Positions 16,014-24,100 of a stretch of DNA of 30,380 bases are shown here, one piece after another. The notes under the pieces are model-generated. The model searched no databases and was not told the DNA's origin. It was given only the letters and a program-made list of their open reading frames with translations. Location of the stretch: IMG/VR virus record IMGVR_UViG_3300032462_000046, positions 1-30,380 of that record, one strand, 5' to 3'. This DNA comes from a virus. Each line of letters opens with the position of its first letter. Within the stretch, counting starts at the first letter, position 1. Made by a program: the position numbers and the translations under genes.

Positions 16014-16021
16014 TATTTATA
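16014..16021 (-). promoter_or_regulatory. TATAAATA late promoter-like octamer before tail tube
   Basis: The minus strand reads TATATAAATAGAAAG here, containing the exact T4 late octamer, and ends 22 bases before the tail-tube ATG at 15991. The gene is a major virion protein, which is where such a promoter is expected. The leader is A-rich with no clear Shine-Dalgarno sequence. Confidence 0.55.
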
Positions 16022-16121
16022 TATTTAATAATATATTCCTCTTGTTTTATATATTAGTATAAAAAATCAACTTTTATTCAATATTAAGTAAAGGGTGATA
16101 CAAAAATCTAATATATACTAT

Positions 16122-16540
16122 ATGATAATAGAAAGAATATGTAATTATAGAAGGTGCAATAAACAATTAAATGGCAGGAAAGACAAAAAATTCTGTAATA
16201 GGGGATGCAAGGACATGGAACATACATATAGGAAAAGAAAATTATTCAAAATAAAAATATATCTACATGATTCTAAGTAAATCCGTGAAGTATGGTGGTA
16301 TAGGATTCCAATCCAAAGAATTATCTAAAAAGATCTCATTGGAGTGATGGTAATTTATATAAAAATCTTGGATTCAAAGAGATTAACAAGTCAAGACCAG
16401 ATTATAAATACCTTGTAAAGGATAAGAGAATACACAAATCAAGTTTCAAAAAATCAATAACTGGAGTGCCCGAATCTAAACTTGACATACCTAAAATATA
16501 TGATACTGGTAAATTAAAATATGAACTATTAATTCCTTAG
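16122..16540 (+). pseudogene. Decayed homing endonuclease remnant
   Basis: An ATG at 16122, three bases after AATATATAC, opens a 52-aa frame with a zinc-knuckle pattern (CNYRRC, then FCNRGC) ending at 16280. Downstream, a separate open stretch from 16304 to the TAG at 16540 reads SHWSDGNLYKNLGF, DYKYLVKDKRIHKSSFKKS and IYDTGKLKYELLIP, closely matching the last about 80 residues of the endonuclease at 13774-15336 (SWSLGKLYENLGF, DYKYVVGDKRIHKSNFKKS, IYDCGKIKYEYIIY). A different frame at 16306-16325 gives PIQRII, matching its NPNRII, so a frameshift lies near 16325. The nuclease core is absent. This is an internally deleted, frameshifted copy. The N-terminal piece could instead be an unrelated small zinc-finger gene. 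Confidence 0.8.
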
Positions 16541-17175
16541 ACCAAGCCCTTTATCTTTAACAAAGTATCAATTGATGGGAAATAATTTAACCCAACACCA
16601 ACTCTGGTTAAATGTGAATAAATATCTGAATAAAACTTATCTATCCTTTTTATCACATATTCCTTTTTATCACTATTATAATCTTGTATTTCTGTCTTGT
16701 TATATTGGTAATCCTTTATATCATCAACTGTGAATCTAGAACAAGCTCCCCCGATAATAACAGTCTTTTTACCAAATTTATCGAAGACAGATAGCTCATC
16801 ATTTAATGACAATAACTCATTGAATATTATATCTATAACCTCAGTATCCTCCATAAATATCCCAATCAAATTTTCGATCTCTTCTTCATCAAATCCAAAG
16901 GGCATCTTATAAACCCTTGATATTCCCTCAATACCGTGATTATCCTCAATCTCCTGTGATGGATATTTTGTCGGATAATAGATGTCTTCAATTGTATTAT
17001 CACCACTAGAATCATCTTTGAACTTTTTCAAAATCTCTCTAACAGCAACATAATCTGTTGAAGTAAATAACTCCCTAAGTCTCATAATATCTGTTTTATA
17101 CCTTTCAGGTGGCCATTCATCAGTATTTGATTCATTGATCAGTTTAAACTCTGAATACTTTTTAATAAGACGCAT
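16537..17175 (-). CDS. Hypothetical protein with capsid-targeting-like N-terminus
   Basis: A 212-aa acidic protein I cannot assign. The N-terminus MRLIKKYSEFKLINES resembles the short capsid-targeting peptides of T4 internal proteins (MKTYQEFIAE), which end in a hydrophobic-x-Glu site cut by the head protease; here the site would be after INE (residue 15). The rest is mixed alpha/beta with an acidic helix (FGFDEEEIENLIGIFMEDTE, about residues 92-112) and a KKTVIIGG strand (136-143). AATATATAG lies three bases before the ATG. Its stop overlaps the stop of the endonuclease remnant by three bases in convergent orientation. Packaging into the head is only a hypothesis. Confidence 0.7.
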   Translation of the reverse strand: MRLIKKYSEFKLINESNTDEWPPERYKTDIMRLRELFTSTDYVAVREILKKFKDDSSGDNTIEDIYYPTKYPSQEIEDNHGIEGISRVYKMPFGFDEEEIENLIGIFMEDTEVIDIIFNELLSLNDELSVFDKFGKKTVIIGGACSRFTVDDIKDYQYNKTEIQDYNSDKKEYVIKRIDKFYSDIYSHLTRVGVGLNYFPSIDTLLKIKGLV

Positions 17176-17178
17176 TGT

Positions 17179-17187
17179 CTATATATT
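17179..17187 (-). promoter_or_regulatory. AATATATA-type element before 17175 gene
   Basis: The minus strand carries AATATATAG, then three bases, then the ATG at 17175, the spacing seen before several other genes in the window. Promoter or start-site function is inferred. Confidence 0.45.
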
Positions 17188-17241
17188 AATACAGGGGCGA
17201 GAAAAATTCCAATATATATCTGAAAATACACTAAACTTATA

Positions 17242-18177
17242 ATGTCAAAAGAAATTCCAAAACCGGAAAAGACTGAAGATGATTATCTTAAGGACCATTT
17301 ATCATCATTTGAATCACCTCTAAGATCAGATCCATCAACTAAAAAAGCTCCTAGTAGCTCAAGATCCACCGACTTACAGTTTATATCAGTTGATATAACT
17401 GAACTACCATGTGGTAATCTTTACCCAAGGGGCACATCACTAATGGTTAGATCCGCACAAGTAAGGGAAATACAATCATATTCAATGGTTGATGATAAAA
17501 ATATTTATGATATTTTTGAAAAAATGAATGACATGCTGAAATCGTGTGTTAGGATAAAATTCCCAGATGGTGAAATGGGTAGTTATTTAGATCTAAAGGA
17601 TCAAGATAGAATCTATACAATATTCCTAATAAGGGAATTAACCTTCCAACAAGGAAATACATTAGCTGTTGATGCTGAATGTGCTTGTGGATGTCAGAAC
17701 CAAATCGAATTAAAAAGGTCTAGTTTTAAATTCCACAAAATGGATGATAAAATCAGTAAATATTACAGTGAAAGAACAAATTCTTTCGTATTCAACATAT
17801 CAAATGGCAAAGAATTTGAGTTGACTGTTCCAAGTATAGGAATATCTAAATCATTCACCGAATATATTGTTAAGGAGAATATAGATAATAAGAAACCAAA
17901 CATGGCATTTCTAAAAATCATACCATATATGTTGGAGAACAGAAACTCTATTACATATGATGGCATAAAATCAAAATTAGTTATGTTCCAAGGACTGGAT
18001 GATATTTCATTCCAATTTCTAAATTCAGCAGTTAATAAAATGACACTTGGTGTTGAGGGTCTAAGAACTGAATGTACTGAGTGTGGTTTGGAGGTCCACA
18101 CTGAGATGACATTTCCCAACGGAGCGTCAGGTATTTTCGTTATTCATGATGCCTTTGAGGCATTTATTAAAGAATAA
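17242..18177 (+). CDS. gp26-type baseplate hub/assembly protein with zinc ribbon
   Basis: The 311-aa product fits the T4-type baseplate protein family that includes gp26. Its hallmark is a core opening with L-P-x-G-x-x-Y-P (ITELPCGNLYP, residues 52-62), then helices, then I-R-E-L-T-F-Q-Q-G (130-138) and a split zinc-ribbon-like set of cysteines: CACGC (147-151) and CTEC (278-281). T4 gp26 is shorter (208 aa); the first 45 residues here are a Ser/Pro/Lys-rich linker. A small gene overlaps its 3' end in the +1 frame, an arrangement reminiscent of tail-assembly gene pairs. AATATATATC precedes it by 24 bases. The gp26 label is moderately secure; the family is more secure than the exact T4 counterpart. 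Confidence 0.7.
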   Translation: MSKEIPKPEKTEDDYLKDHLSSFESPLRSDPSTKKAPSSSRSTDLQFISVDITELPCGNLYPRGTSLMVRSAQVREIQSYSMVDDKNIYDIFEKMNDMLKSCVRIKFPDGEMGSYLDLKDQDRIYTIFLIRELTFQQGNTLAVDAECACGCQNQIELKRSSFKFHKMDDKISKYYSERTNSFVFNISNGKEFELTVPSIGISKSFTEYIVKENIDNKKPNMAFLKIIPYMLENRNSITYDGIKSKLVMFQGLDDISFQFLNSAVNKMTLGVEGLRTECTECGLEVHTEMTFPNGASGIFVIHDAFEAFIKE

Positions 18178-18394
18178 GTTACTGATACAAAAACACTATC
18201 ATGTAATCGAAACATCAATTGATTGCTGGCCATTCTGGATGCTAGAGGAAAACATTGATATAATAAATGAGATTGTTAGCGAGGAGGAAAAGAATAGGAA
18301 GAAGGAAGAGGATAGTCAACAAAAATCAATGCCAAACTTTAACCCAGGATCATATATGAATGATATGAGTAATATGGCTAATAAATTTAAGTAA
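18146..18394 (+). CDS. Small protein overlapping gp26-like gene
   Basis: This 82-aa frame overlaps the 3' end of the gp26-like gene by 32 bases in the +1 frame. The middle reads HYHVIETSIDCWPFWMLEENIDIINEIVSEEE, a short Trp/Pro segment followed by an acidic-basic helix. Comparable small partners follow tail-assembly genes in many phages. It could start at ATG 18146, by coupling, or arise by a +1 shift near the GAA TAA stop of the upstream frame as a C-terminal extension. The sequence around its start is repeated directly after its stop codon (18395-18422). Function unknown; a partner of the gp26-like protein is inferred from overlap only. Confidence 0.65.
   Translation: MMPLRHLLKNKLLIQKHYHVIETSIDCWPFWMLEENIDIINEIVSEEEKNRKKEEDSQQKSMPNFNPGSYMNDMSNMANKFK
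18152..18179 (+). repeat. Direct repeat, copy 1
   Basis: This 28-base stretch at the end of the gp26-like gene matches 18395-18422 at 25 of 28 positions, including CCTTTGAG and an uninterrupted TTATTAAAGAATAAGT. The copies are 243 bases (81 codons) apart, so both read PLR(H/N)LLKNK in the frame of the 82-aa gene. Confidence 0.85.
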
Positions 18395-18422
18395 CCTTTG
18401 AGAAACTTATTAAAGAATAAGT
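18395..18422 (+). repeat. Direct repeat, copy 2
   Basis: This copy starts at the first base after the stop of the 82-aa gene and ends 19 bases before the start of the truncated endonuclease. Its position suggests a duplication or recombination footprint of endonuclease insertion. Confidence 0.85.
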
Positions 18423-18429
18423 CATATTT

Positions 18430-18438
18430 AATATATAC
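18430..18438 (+). promoter_or_regulatory. AATATATAC element before truncated endonuclease
   Basis: AATATATAC lies three bases before the ATG at 18442. The identical nonamer and spacing precede the remnant at 16122, and a four-base spacing precedes the endonuclease at 15336. The mobile genes seem to carry this start signal with them. Confidence 0.45.
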
Positions 18439-18441
18439 AAT

Positions 18442-19308
18442 ATGATATTATCGAAAAATATATTAATAAAAACATCACATAATAAAAAGTTAAAACATTA
18501 TAAAGCATTGGGATATGATATCTCATTGAAATATATAACGGTCAATATTGAACATCTCCCAAAATCTATAAGTGATTTAATACAAGTTAAGTGTGATTAC
18601 TGTGAACATATACATTATCGAAAAAATGTTGACTATAATCGCATAATTAATAAGAACATTGATGGAAAATATGCCTGCTCAAGAAAGTGTGGAATATTAA
18701 AATTCAAAGAAACTATAAAAAAAACCACTAAAAAACCACACCCAAATCTTGGTAAGAAAGTAGATAAAAATAAGTTAAGACATATCAACGATAAGAGGAA
18801 AAAAACAAATTTGGAAAAATATGGGGTTGAACATGTACTACAGAATGAATCAATTCAAAGGAAGTTTAAAAATACAAACTTAAATAGACATGGAGTTGAT
18901 AATTACTCAAAAACCGAGGAATTCATAATACAACAAAGGGTAAATAATATCGAAAAATATGGAGTTGATCATATATCACAAATAGATAGTGTTAAGGAGA
19001 AAATAAAACAAACAAACCTAATCAGATATGGTGTAATATCAACTTTAAATATTGAGAAATCAAACAAAAAAAGATTAGAAAAATTCCAATCTGAGGATTA
19101 TAGAAAAAATTATGAAATATCTAATCATAAAAATTATTTAAACTATCTAAACAATAGCATATCACTTTTTAAATGTGATTGTGGATGTGATCACAATTTC
19201 GAGATCAAATATGATAACTTCAAAAGTAGATCAATATTTAATATACCACTGTGTACAATATGCCACCCAATAAGTGACTCAAGTTCAATAAAAGAACAGG
19301 AGTTGTAG
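18442..19308 (+). pseudogene. Truncated homing endonuclease (N-terminal 288 aa)
   Basis: The product has the N-terminal architecture of the Vsr-like homing endonucleases in this window but no nuclease domain. It shows a zinc-binding CDYC...CSRKC (about residues 51-83), four K/N-x-x-x-x-(K/R)-(Y/H)-G-V repeats (YGVEHVLQ, HGVDNYSK, YGVDHISQ, YGVISTLN), and a CDCGC...CTIC knuckle near 247-272. It ends at SSIKEQEL then TAG, exactly where full-length relatives enter the nuclease domain (SLGELELYNYI, SISQIEIYNFI). The convergent full-length endonuclease gene ends six bases later, so the missing C-terminal half was probably lost when that gene arrived. It could still bind DNA. I call it a degraded gene, though the remaining frame is intact. 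Confidence 0.82.
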
Positions 19309-19314
19309 TGCGAC

Positions 19315-21024
19315 CTAAATGGGTAACCCTATATTATAAATCCATTTTTTATTCCCAGCATTATATACCCTATATCGACCAAGTTCTGACATTATCTCCT
19401 CCTCTGTCTTATTCTTATTATATCCAAGTTTTACTAATTTTTGTTTTCTCCAATTAAATCTGTGGCTTCTAATACCATCTATTACATACCAGTATCCTGG
19501 ATTAGATGTATGTGAATATTTGAACCCTAGTTTATTATATAAATCACCACTTGATATAAAGTTATCAGAATATGTCTCAATCCGAATTGGATGGTAATTT
19601 TTCAGAAAATATCTCATTACCTTGGAAGCCCCACCGACAACAACAGTATCTAATATACTACAAAATCTAGTAAGCTCATAGATGTCCTTATTGTCCCTAC
19701 CATTTTTACCACTGATTGGTAATCTTAATTTAGAAAATGTCATAAGGCTAACAATTTCATCATTATTATATATACCAATCCTTATAGAAGATTTACAATC
19801 TCCTTGTAAGTGATTGTTATATAGAAATGTCCTAGATTCTTTATAACTAACTTCTCTTATATCACATTTCCTGGCAAATATTCTATTAGATGTTTTCCCA
19901 ATTTTATTTAAAATAAGAGACTTAACTATATCTCTTTTTATATTCCATTCATCCTCCCATATTGAAATTAAAGTGACATTATTATTTTCTGATACACGGT
20001 ATTTATTTAAATGGTAGTCTTTACTTTTAAATTTTTCAGAATGCCACCAAACACCATTGAATTCAAATCCTATTTTTAATTCGGGTAAATATATATCTAT
20101 TTCATATTGGTTTAGTATACCTTTACAATCAAGTATAACATCACCATGATAATTCGATACGATAAAGTTATAAATCTCAATCTGTGATATTGACGCATTT
20201 TCTGAAATAGGAAAACAATTGGTACATATGCTATTATTTCTATTAACTCTATCATAGAACTGATAAGTTAATATTTCAAAATTTGAATCACAAGTATTGC
20301 AGTGAAATTCCAAATTTGTTGATACTCCCCTTTTAAAGTCAATGAAAATAAAATCTGAACTTATCTTACTCTCGATTCTTCTCTTATAATCCGTATAAAA
20401 AAAATCTATTGTTTTTTTGTGTATATCCTTGATCATCCATGGATGATCAACACCATATCTTTTTAGACTTGTGCGCCGGAAGGATTCTTTATATGAGCTA
20501 TTTTTAAATGATTCTATTCTCTTTTTTAATAATTCCTCGGATTTATTCGGATTATCAACACCATAGTTAGACATAAGAGTGTTTATAGACTTTTTTTGCA
20601 CATCAACACTGGACATAGGTGAATTACCACCATATTTCTTCTGATTCGTTTTAATTATTTTTTCTTTTATTTGGTCCGACTGTGCTGGTGATTTTGTTCC
20701 ATATTTCTTTAATGATTTTTCCTCCTTTATTTTTTTAATATCTGGATCAGAAGAAACACATTTATTTGAACAATATTCATAATATCCAATTGTTGAGTTT
20801 TTAAAATTAACAATATTATCACAATGTAAGTTTTTACACACTGGGTAATGATCAACTTCATTAACCGATAAATATACCTTTTCTTTAAAAGGAATTCCAA
20901 GAATATTATTATTATCACAATAATTAGTTATATAATCATACTCTTCTTTGTAATTCTTAATCACAAAAGATTCTTTTGACATCCTACCAGATGGGTCCGA
21001 ATTTTTAAACACTTCTAAATTCAT
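19315..21024 (-). CDS. Full-length Vsr-like homing endonuclease (569 aa)
   Basis: It has the same plan as the 520-aa endonuclease. Residues 63-89 form a zinc element (CKNLHCDN...CSNKC). Repeats of the type KKYGxxSP and RYGVDHPW span about 105-200. A CNTC...CTNC pair (242-270) precedes the nuclease domain at about 281-370, with IDIYLPELKIGFEFNGVWWH (309-328) and IWEDEW (355-360). The last part (about 383-530: ARKC, NHLQG, LMTFSK, RFC, VVGGASKVMRYF, YNKLGF) is the acetyltransferase-like C-terminal domain. I-Bth0305I is the known model for Vsr-fold homing nucleases. It lies downstream of the sheath terminator, so it needs its own start; GATATATAC lies 18 bases before its ATG. Confidence 0.88.
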   Translation of the reverse strand: MNLEVFKNSDPSGRMSKESFVIKNYKEEYDYITNYCDNNNILGIPFKEKVYLSVNEVDHYPVCKNLHCDNIVNFKNSTIGYYEYCSNKCVSSDPDIKKIKEEKSLKKYGTKSPAQSDQIKEKIIKTNQKKYGGNSPMSSVDVQKKSINTLMSNYGVDNPNKSEELLKKRIESFKNSSYKESFRRTSLKRYGVDHPWMIKDIHKKTIDFFYTDYKRRIESKISSDFIFIDFKRGVSTNLEFHCNTCDSNFEILTYQFYDRVNRNNSICTNCFPISENASISQIEIYNFIVSNYHGDVILDCKGILNQYEIDIYLPELKIGFEFNGVWWHSEKFKSKDYHLNKYRVSENNNVTLISIWEDEWNIKRDIVKSLILNKIGKTSNRIFARKCDIREVSYKESRTFLYNNHLQGDCKSSIRIGIYNNDEIVSLMTFSKLRLPISGKNGRDNKDIYELTRFCSILDTVVVGGASKVMRYFLKNYHPIRIETYSDNFISSGDLYNKLGFKYSHTSNPGYWYVIDGIRSHRFNWRKQKLVKLGYNKNKTEEEIMSELGRYRVYNAGNKKWIYNIGLPI

Positions 21025-21071
21025 AATAACATACCCTTTTATGTATATATCAAAGACACCTATCTCCCTAT

Positions 21072-21105
21072 AAATAAAAAGTCCGAATTTTCGGACTTTT
21101 TATTT
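21072..21105. terminator. Bidirectional terminator after the sheath gene
   Basis: A perfect 16-bp inverted repeat with a two-base centre: AAATAAAAAGTCCGAA pairs with its complement, giving a GC-containing stem flanked by A and T runs. On the minus strand it follows the sheath stop codon by seven bases. Its symmetry would let it stop transcription from either side, isolating the sheath from the endonuclease gene. Confidence 0.9.
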
Positions 21106-21112
21106 ATTATCA

Positions 21113-24100
21113 TTATGAGTTAATAAATCCCCCTGAAGAAATTGCTCCTGTTCTAAGTATTGTAACATTGTTAACAATGATACCCATTCCCTTTATAGGC
21201 TCAACATAAGTGTCGAGAACTCCAATTTGATTATCAATAATCTCATTAGTATTATTCTCTTCATCACATTTGTTGAAATAGTTATATAAACCATTTCTAG
21301 AAACATAAGTCTCACAAATAACATCAGCTCTGAGTTTAATCTCAGATCTAACTTCAGGTGTGTTAAATTTCCACTGGAAGTCCAACAACATACGACCAAG
21401 TTCTCTTTCAAGTTCAATAAGAACCTCTCTAACATGTAGATAAGAAAGTGCTGAATTATATAGTGTCTGTCCTGTATTCTCAGTCTCAATAATATTTCCT
21501 CTATTTCTCTTGAATACAACCGGGTTCATTTGAGCCTGGTTCAAGAATTCAATATCAGTTAATGAGTAGTCATGTTCAAGTCCTGCAATTCCAGTAACTC
21601 TACCATTTGTAACACCAGCCGCAATTGTCCATGGAACAATACTTGTAACCGTTGAATTGTGCTTTCTCATATAAGTTGTAGCTATCCAAGCTGCTGGCGG
21701 AACATCAACTGGTCTACCATTATCATTCACGGTCAAATAAGGTGTGAAATAACCAACAGATGTTACACCAGCACCCTCACCGAATGAGTAAAGGAATGAT
21801 GGTGAGCTTTCTGGGTCTCCACCCTGAGCCATAAATTCAACACTTAGTACTCCCTCGTCATCAACAAATGATGGTGAGCTTGAGTTTTTAAATGATCTTA
21901 CAGATGGCATATTCAAGATACCCAAGGCATCTAGTCTATCACCACATATATCAACTAATTGTTGTTTAGATAGTTCAGTTAACCCAAGTCCAAATGAATC
22001 TACCAAGTATCTGAAATCGAATGATTCCTTATTAGTAATAGATTTGAACAATGGTGTTGACTTAGCAACCAAGTTAAGGATAGTACCCTGTTTCTCTTCT
22101 GTTCCATCAGGTAACGAATCTTGTCTGATACGGAAACCTTTAAGGCTTATAGCTTTGTATGTTGATACATAATCATCAATTTCAGTGTGTCTGAATGTCT
22201 GATAATCATTATTACCAAAATCGTTAACTTTTATTTCACTATCACAAGTAAGTTCAACAAGTGTTGTGTCTCCTGACCAAAGTCTCTTACTAGTAACTCT
22301 TGTAAGTTTTCTTGGAACCTCATTTGGATGAAGTGATGATGTCGCGTATGTTGATTCAAGATAATCACCAACTTTTACTTCAGTGTATCTACTTGCTCTA
22401 ACTAATACTTTATTAGGAACTGTTGTATATCCAACTGGATATTCAACTTCAACTGATTGTTTGAAGTTAGAGTCAAATGACTTAGCATAATATGTATTGT
22501 TTGACCTAAGTGCTTTTTCATCTTGATCACCAAATACTAGAGTACCAAATGATGCTCTTGATTGTAATTTATAATCCTCAAAGTAAACCTTAAGGTTTAA
22601 TGTATTATCAAGGTGAGCATCTATATAAAGAGGATTGTCTTCATAAGCATCACTGTAAGCGAATAAGTTTATCAAATTCGAAAGTGTTTCCAATGTTACA
22701 TTCTCATTTACCTCATATGCGTAATAGCTATATGTTGGGCTTCCTGTAAAGGAGTATCCACCACCACTCAATGTTGATAGTATATTAGCTCTATCACCCG
22801 CTCCTGTTGGAGGTGGACTAATACCAGCATCAGCTTTAGTAGTGAATACTCCTGTGTTGCTAAGACCGCTCATTAAGAACTGATATCCCTTATTGTTATC
22901 AACTTCTGCAAAGAATGCGTTATTAGCACCAATATTATCAGAGTTTAGGTTACCAAATACATCAACCTCTGTTAAATCAACACCAAACACGACATAATCA
23001 TATCCACCTAATGATGCGGTAACACCCTCACCCGGTACAAAATCAACTGTAACTGGTGAATAATTTGTTTTTTGGTAGATAACATCACCCGTGTTAATCT
23101 GACCTTGTTCGTATTTAAGGTACATAGTTGAATTGTTTGCCGCAACACCCATTCCACCTAATACAGCCTTCACAGCCTTGGTTTCAACACCATCAACACC
23201 TAATATAAGTTCATCATCCAATTTGTAAAATACAAGAGGTCCATCGCCATTAGCCATTTGAACAACATCTTCTACTGTTACAAAGTAATCATCTACATAA
23301 CCATCCTCGACAACAGCATTACTTGTTACATCGATTGGAACAGTTGTAGTTAAAACAAATGATCTGTTAAGAAGATTTGTATTTTTAACATCTGATACAG
23401 ATATGTAATTCATACTATATTTTTTACTTGAACCCTGAATTTCAGTTGGGTCAACAAGTATCACACCTTTATCAGATGATGAAGAGTCTATATAATCCAA
23501 TAGCTTATTAAAAGCTTTCAATCTTCTGTATTGTTCATAATCCCTTGTTGAGATTGATGAGCTAGTATTTAAGAATTCAACTTTAAATGTTGAAAGTGAG
23601 GTTACAGTATATTGATAATCTGTTCCATAAACAAATGGTTTAAATCTTGCATCAGCTGGTCCGTTAACATATATTGACATATTCAATGATACATCACTAA
23701 ATGATGGAGCTGGCACTGCTAACACACCACCATTCCCAACTGAGAATGAAGCGTATCCTAAAACAATATCAGTAGCACTTACCAATGGGTTCTGATTAGC
23801 CACTGTACTTTGTTTAACCGTAACTTCACCCGTTGATGTTACAACATAAGCTGCTCGATATGAGTTTGTAACACCAACTGCTATATTACCATAATATGAT
23901 GAAGATACTTCCATTACATATGGACCGTTATCAAGAACAACTTGAGAACCACCAATAACTGCGTATCCATTTTGTGATATTTGATCAACTTCAACAGTAA
24001 CAGAGAATGTTGCTGTTGAAACAGTTGTCCCAGAAACAAAAAGGTCATTTACATAGTCCTCAGTGAACCAGTATGTTCTTTCTGTATTATTTACCTGTCC

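Noticed and set aside
17763-18119. 118-aa minus-strand open frame
   Set aside because: Lies wholly within the gp26-like gene with no independent signal.
18781-19080. Repeated YGVD-type codons as a DNA repeat or CRISPR-like array
   Set aside because: The repetition is at protein level in the endonuclease's DNA-binding repeats; the DNA units differ and are not evenly spaced spacers.
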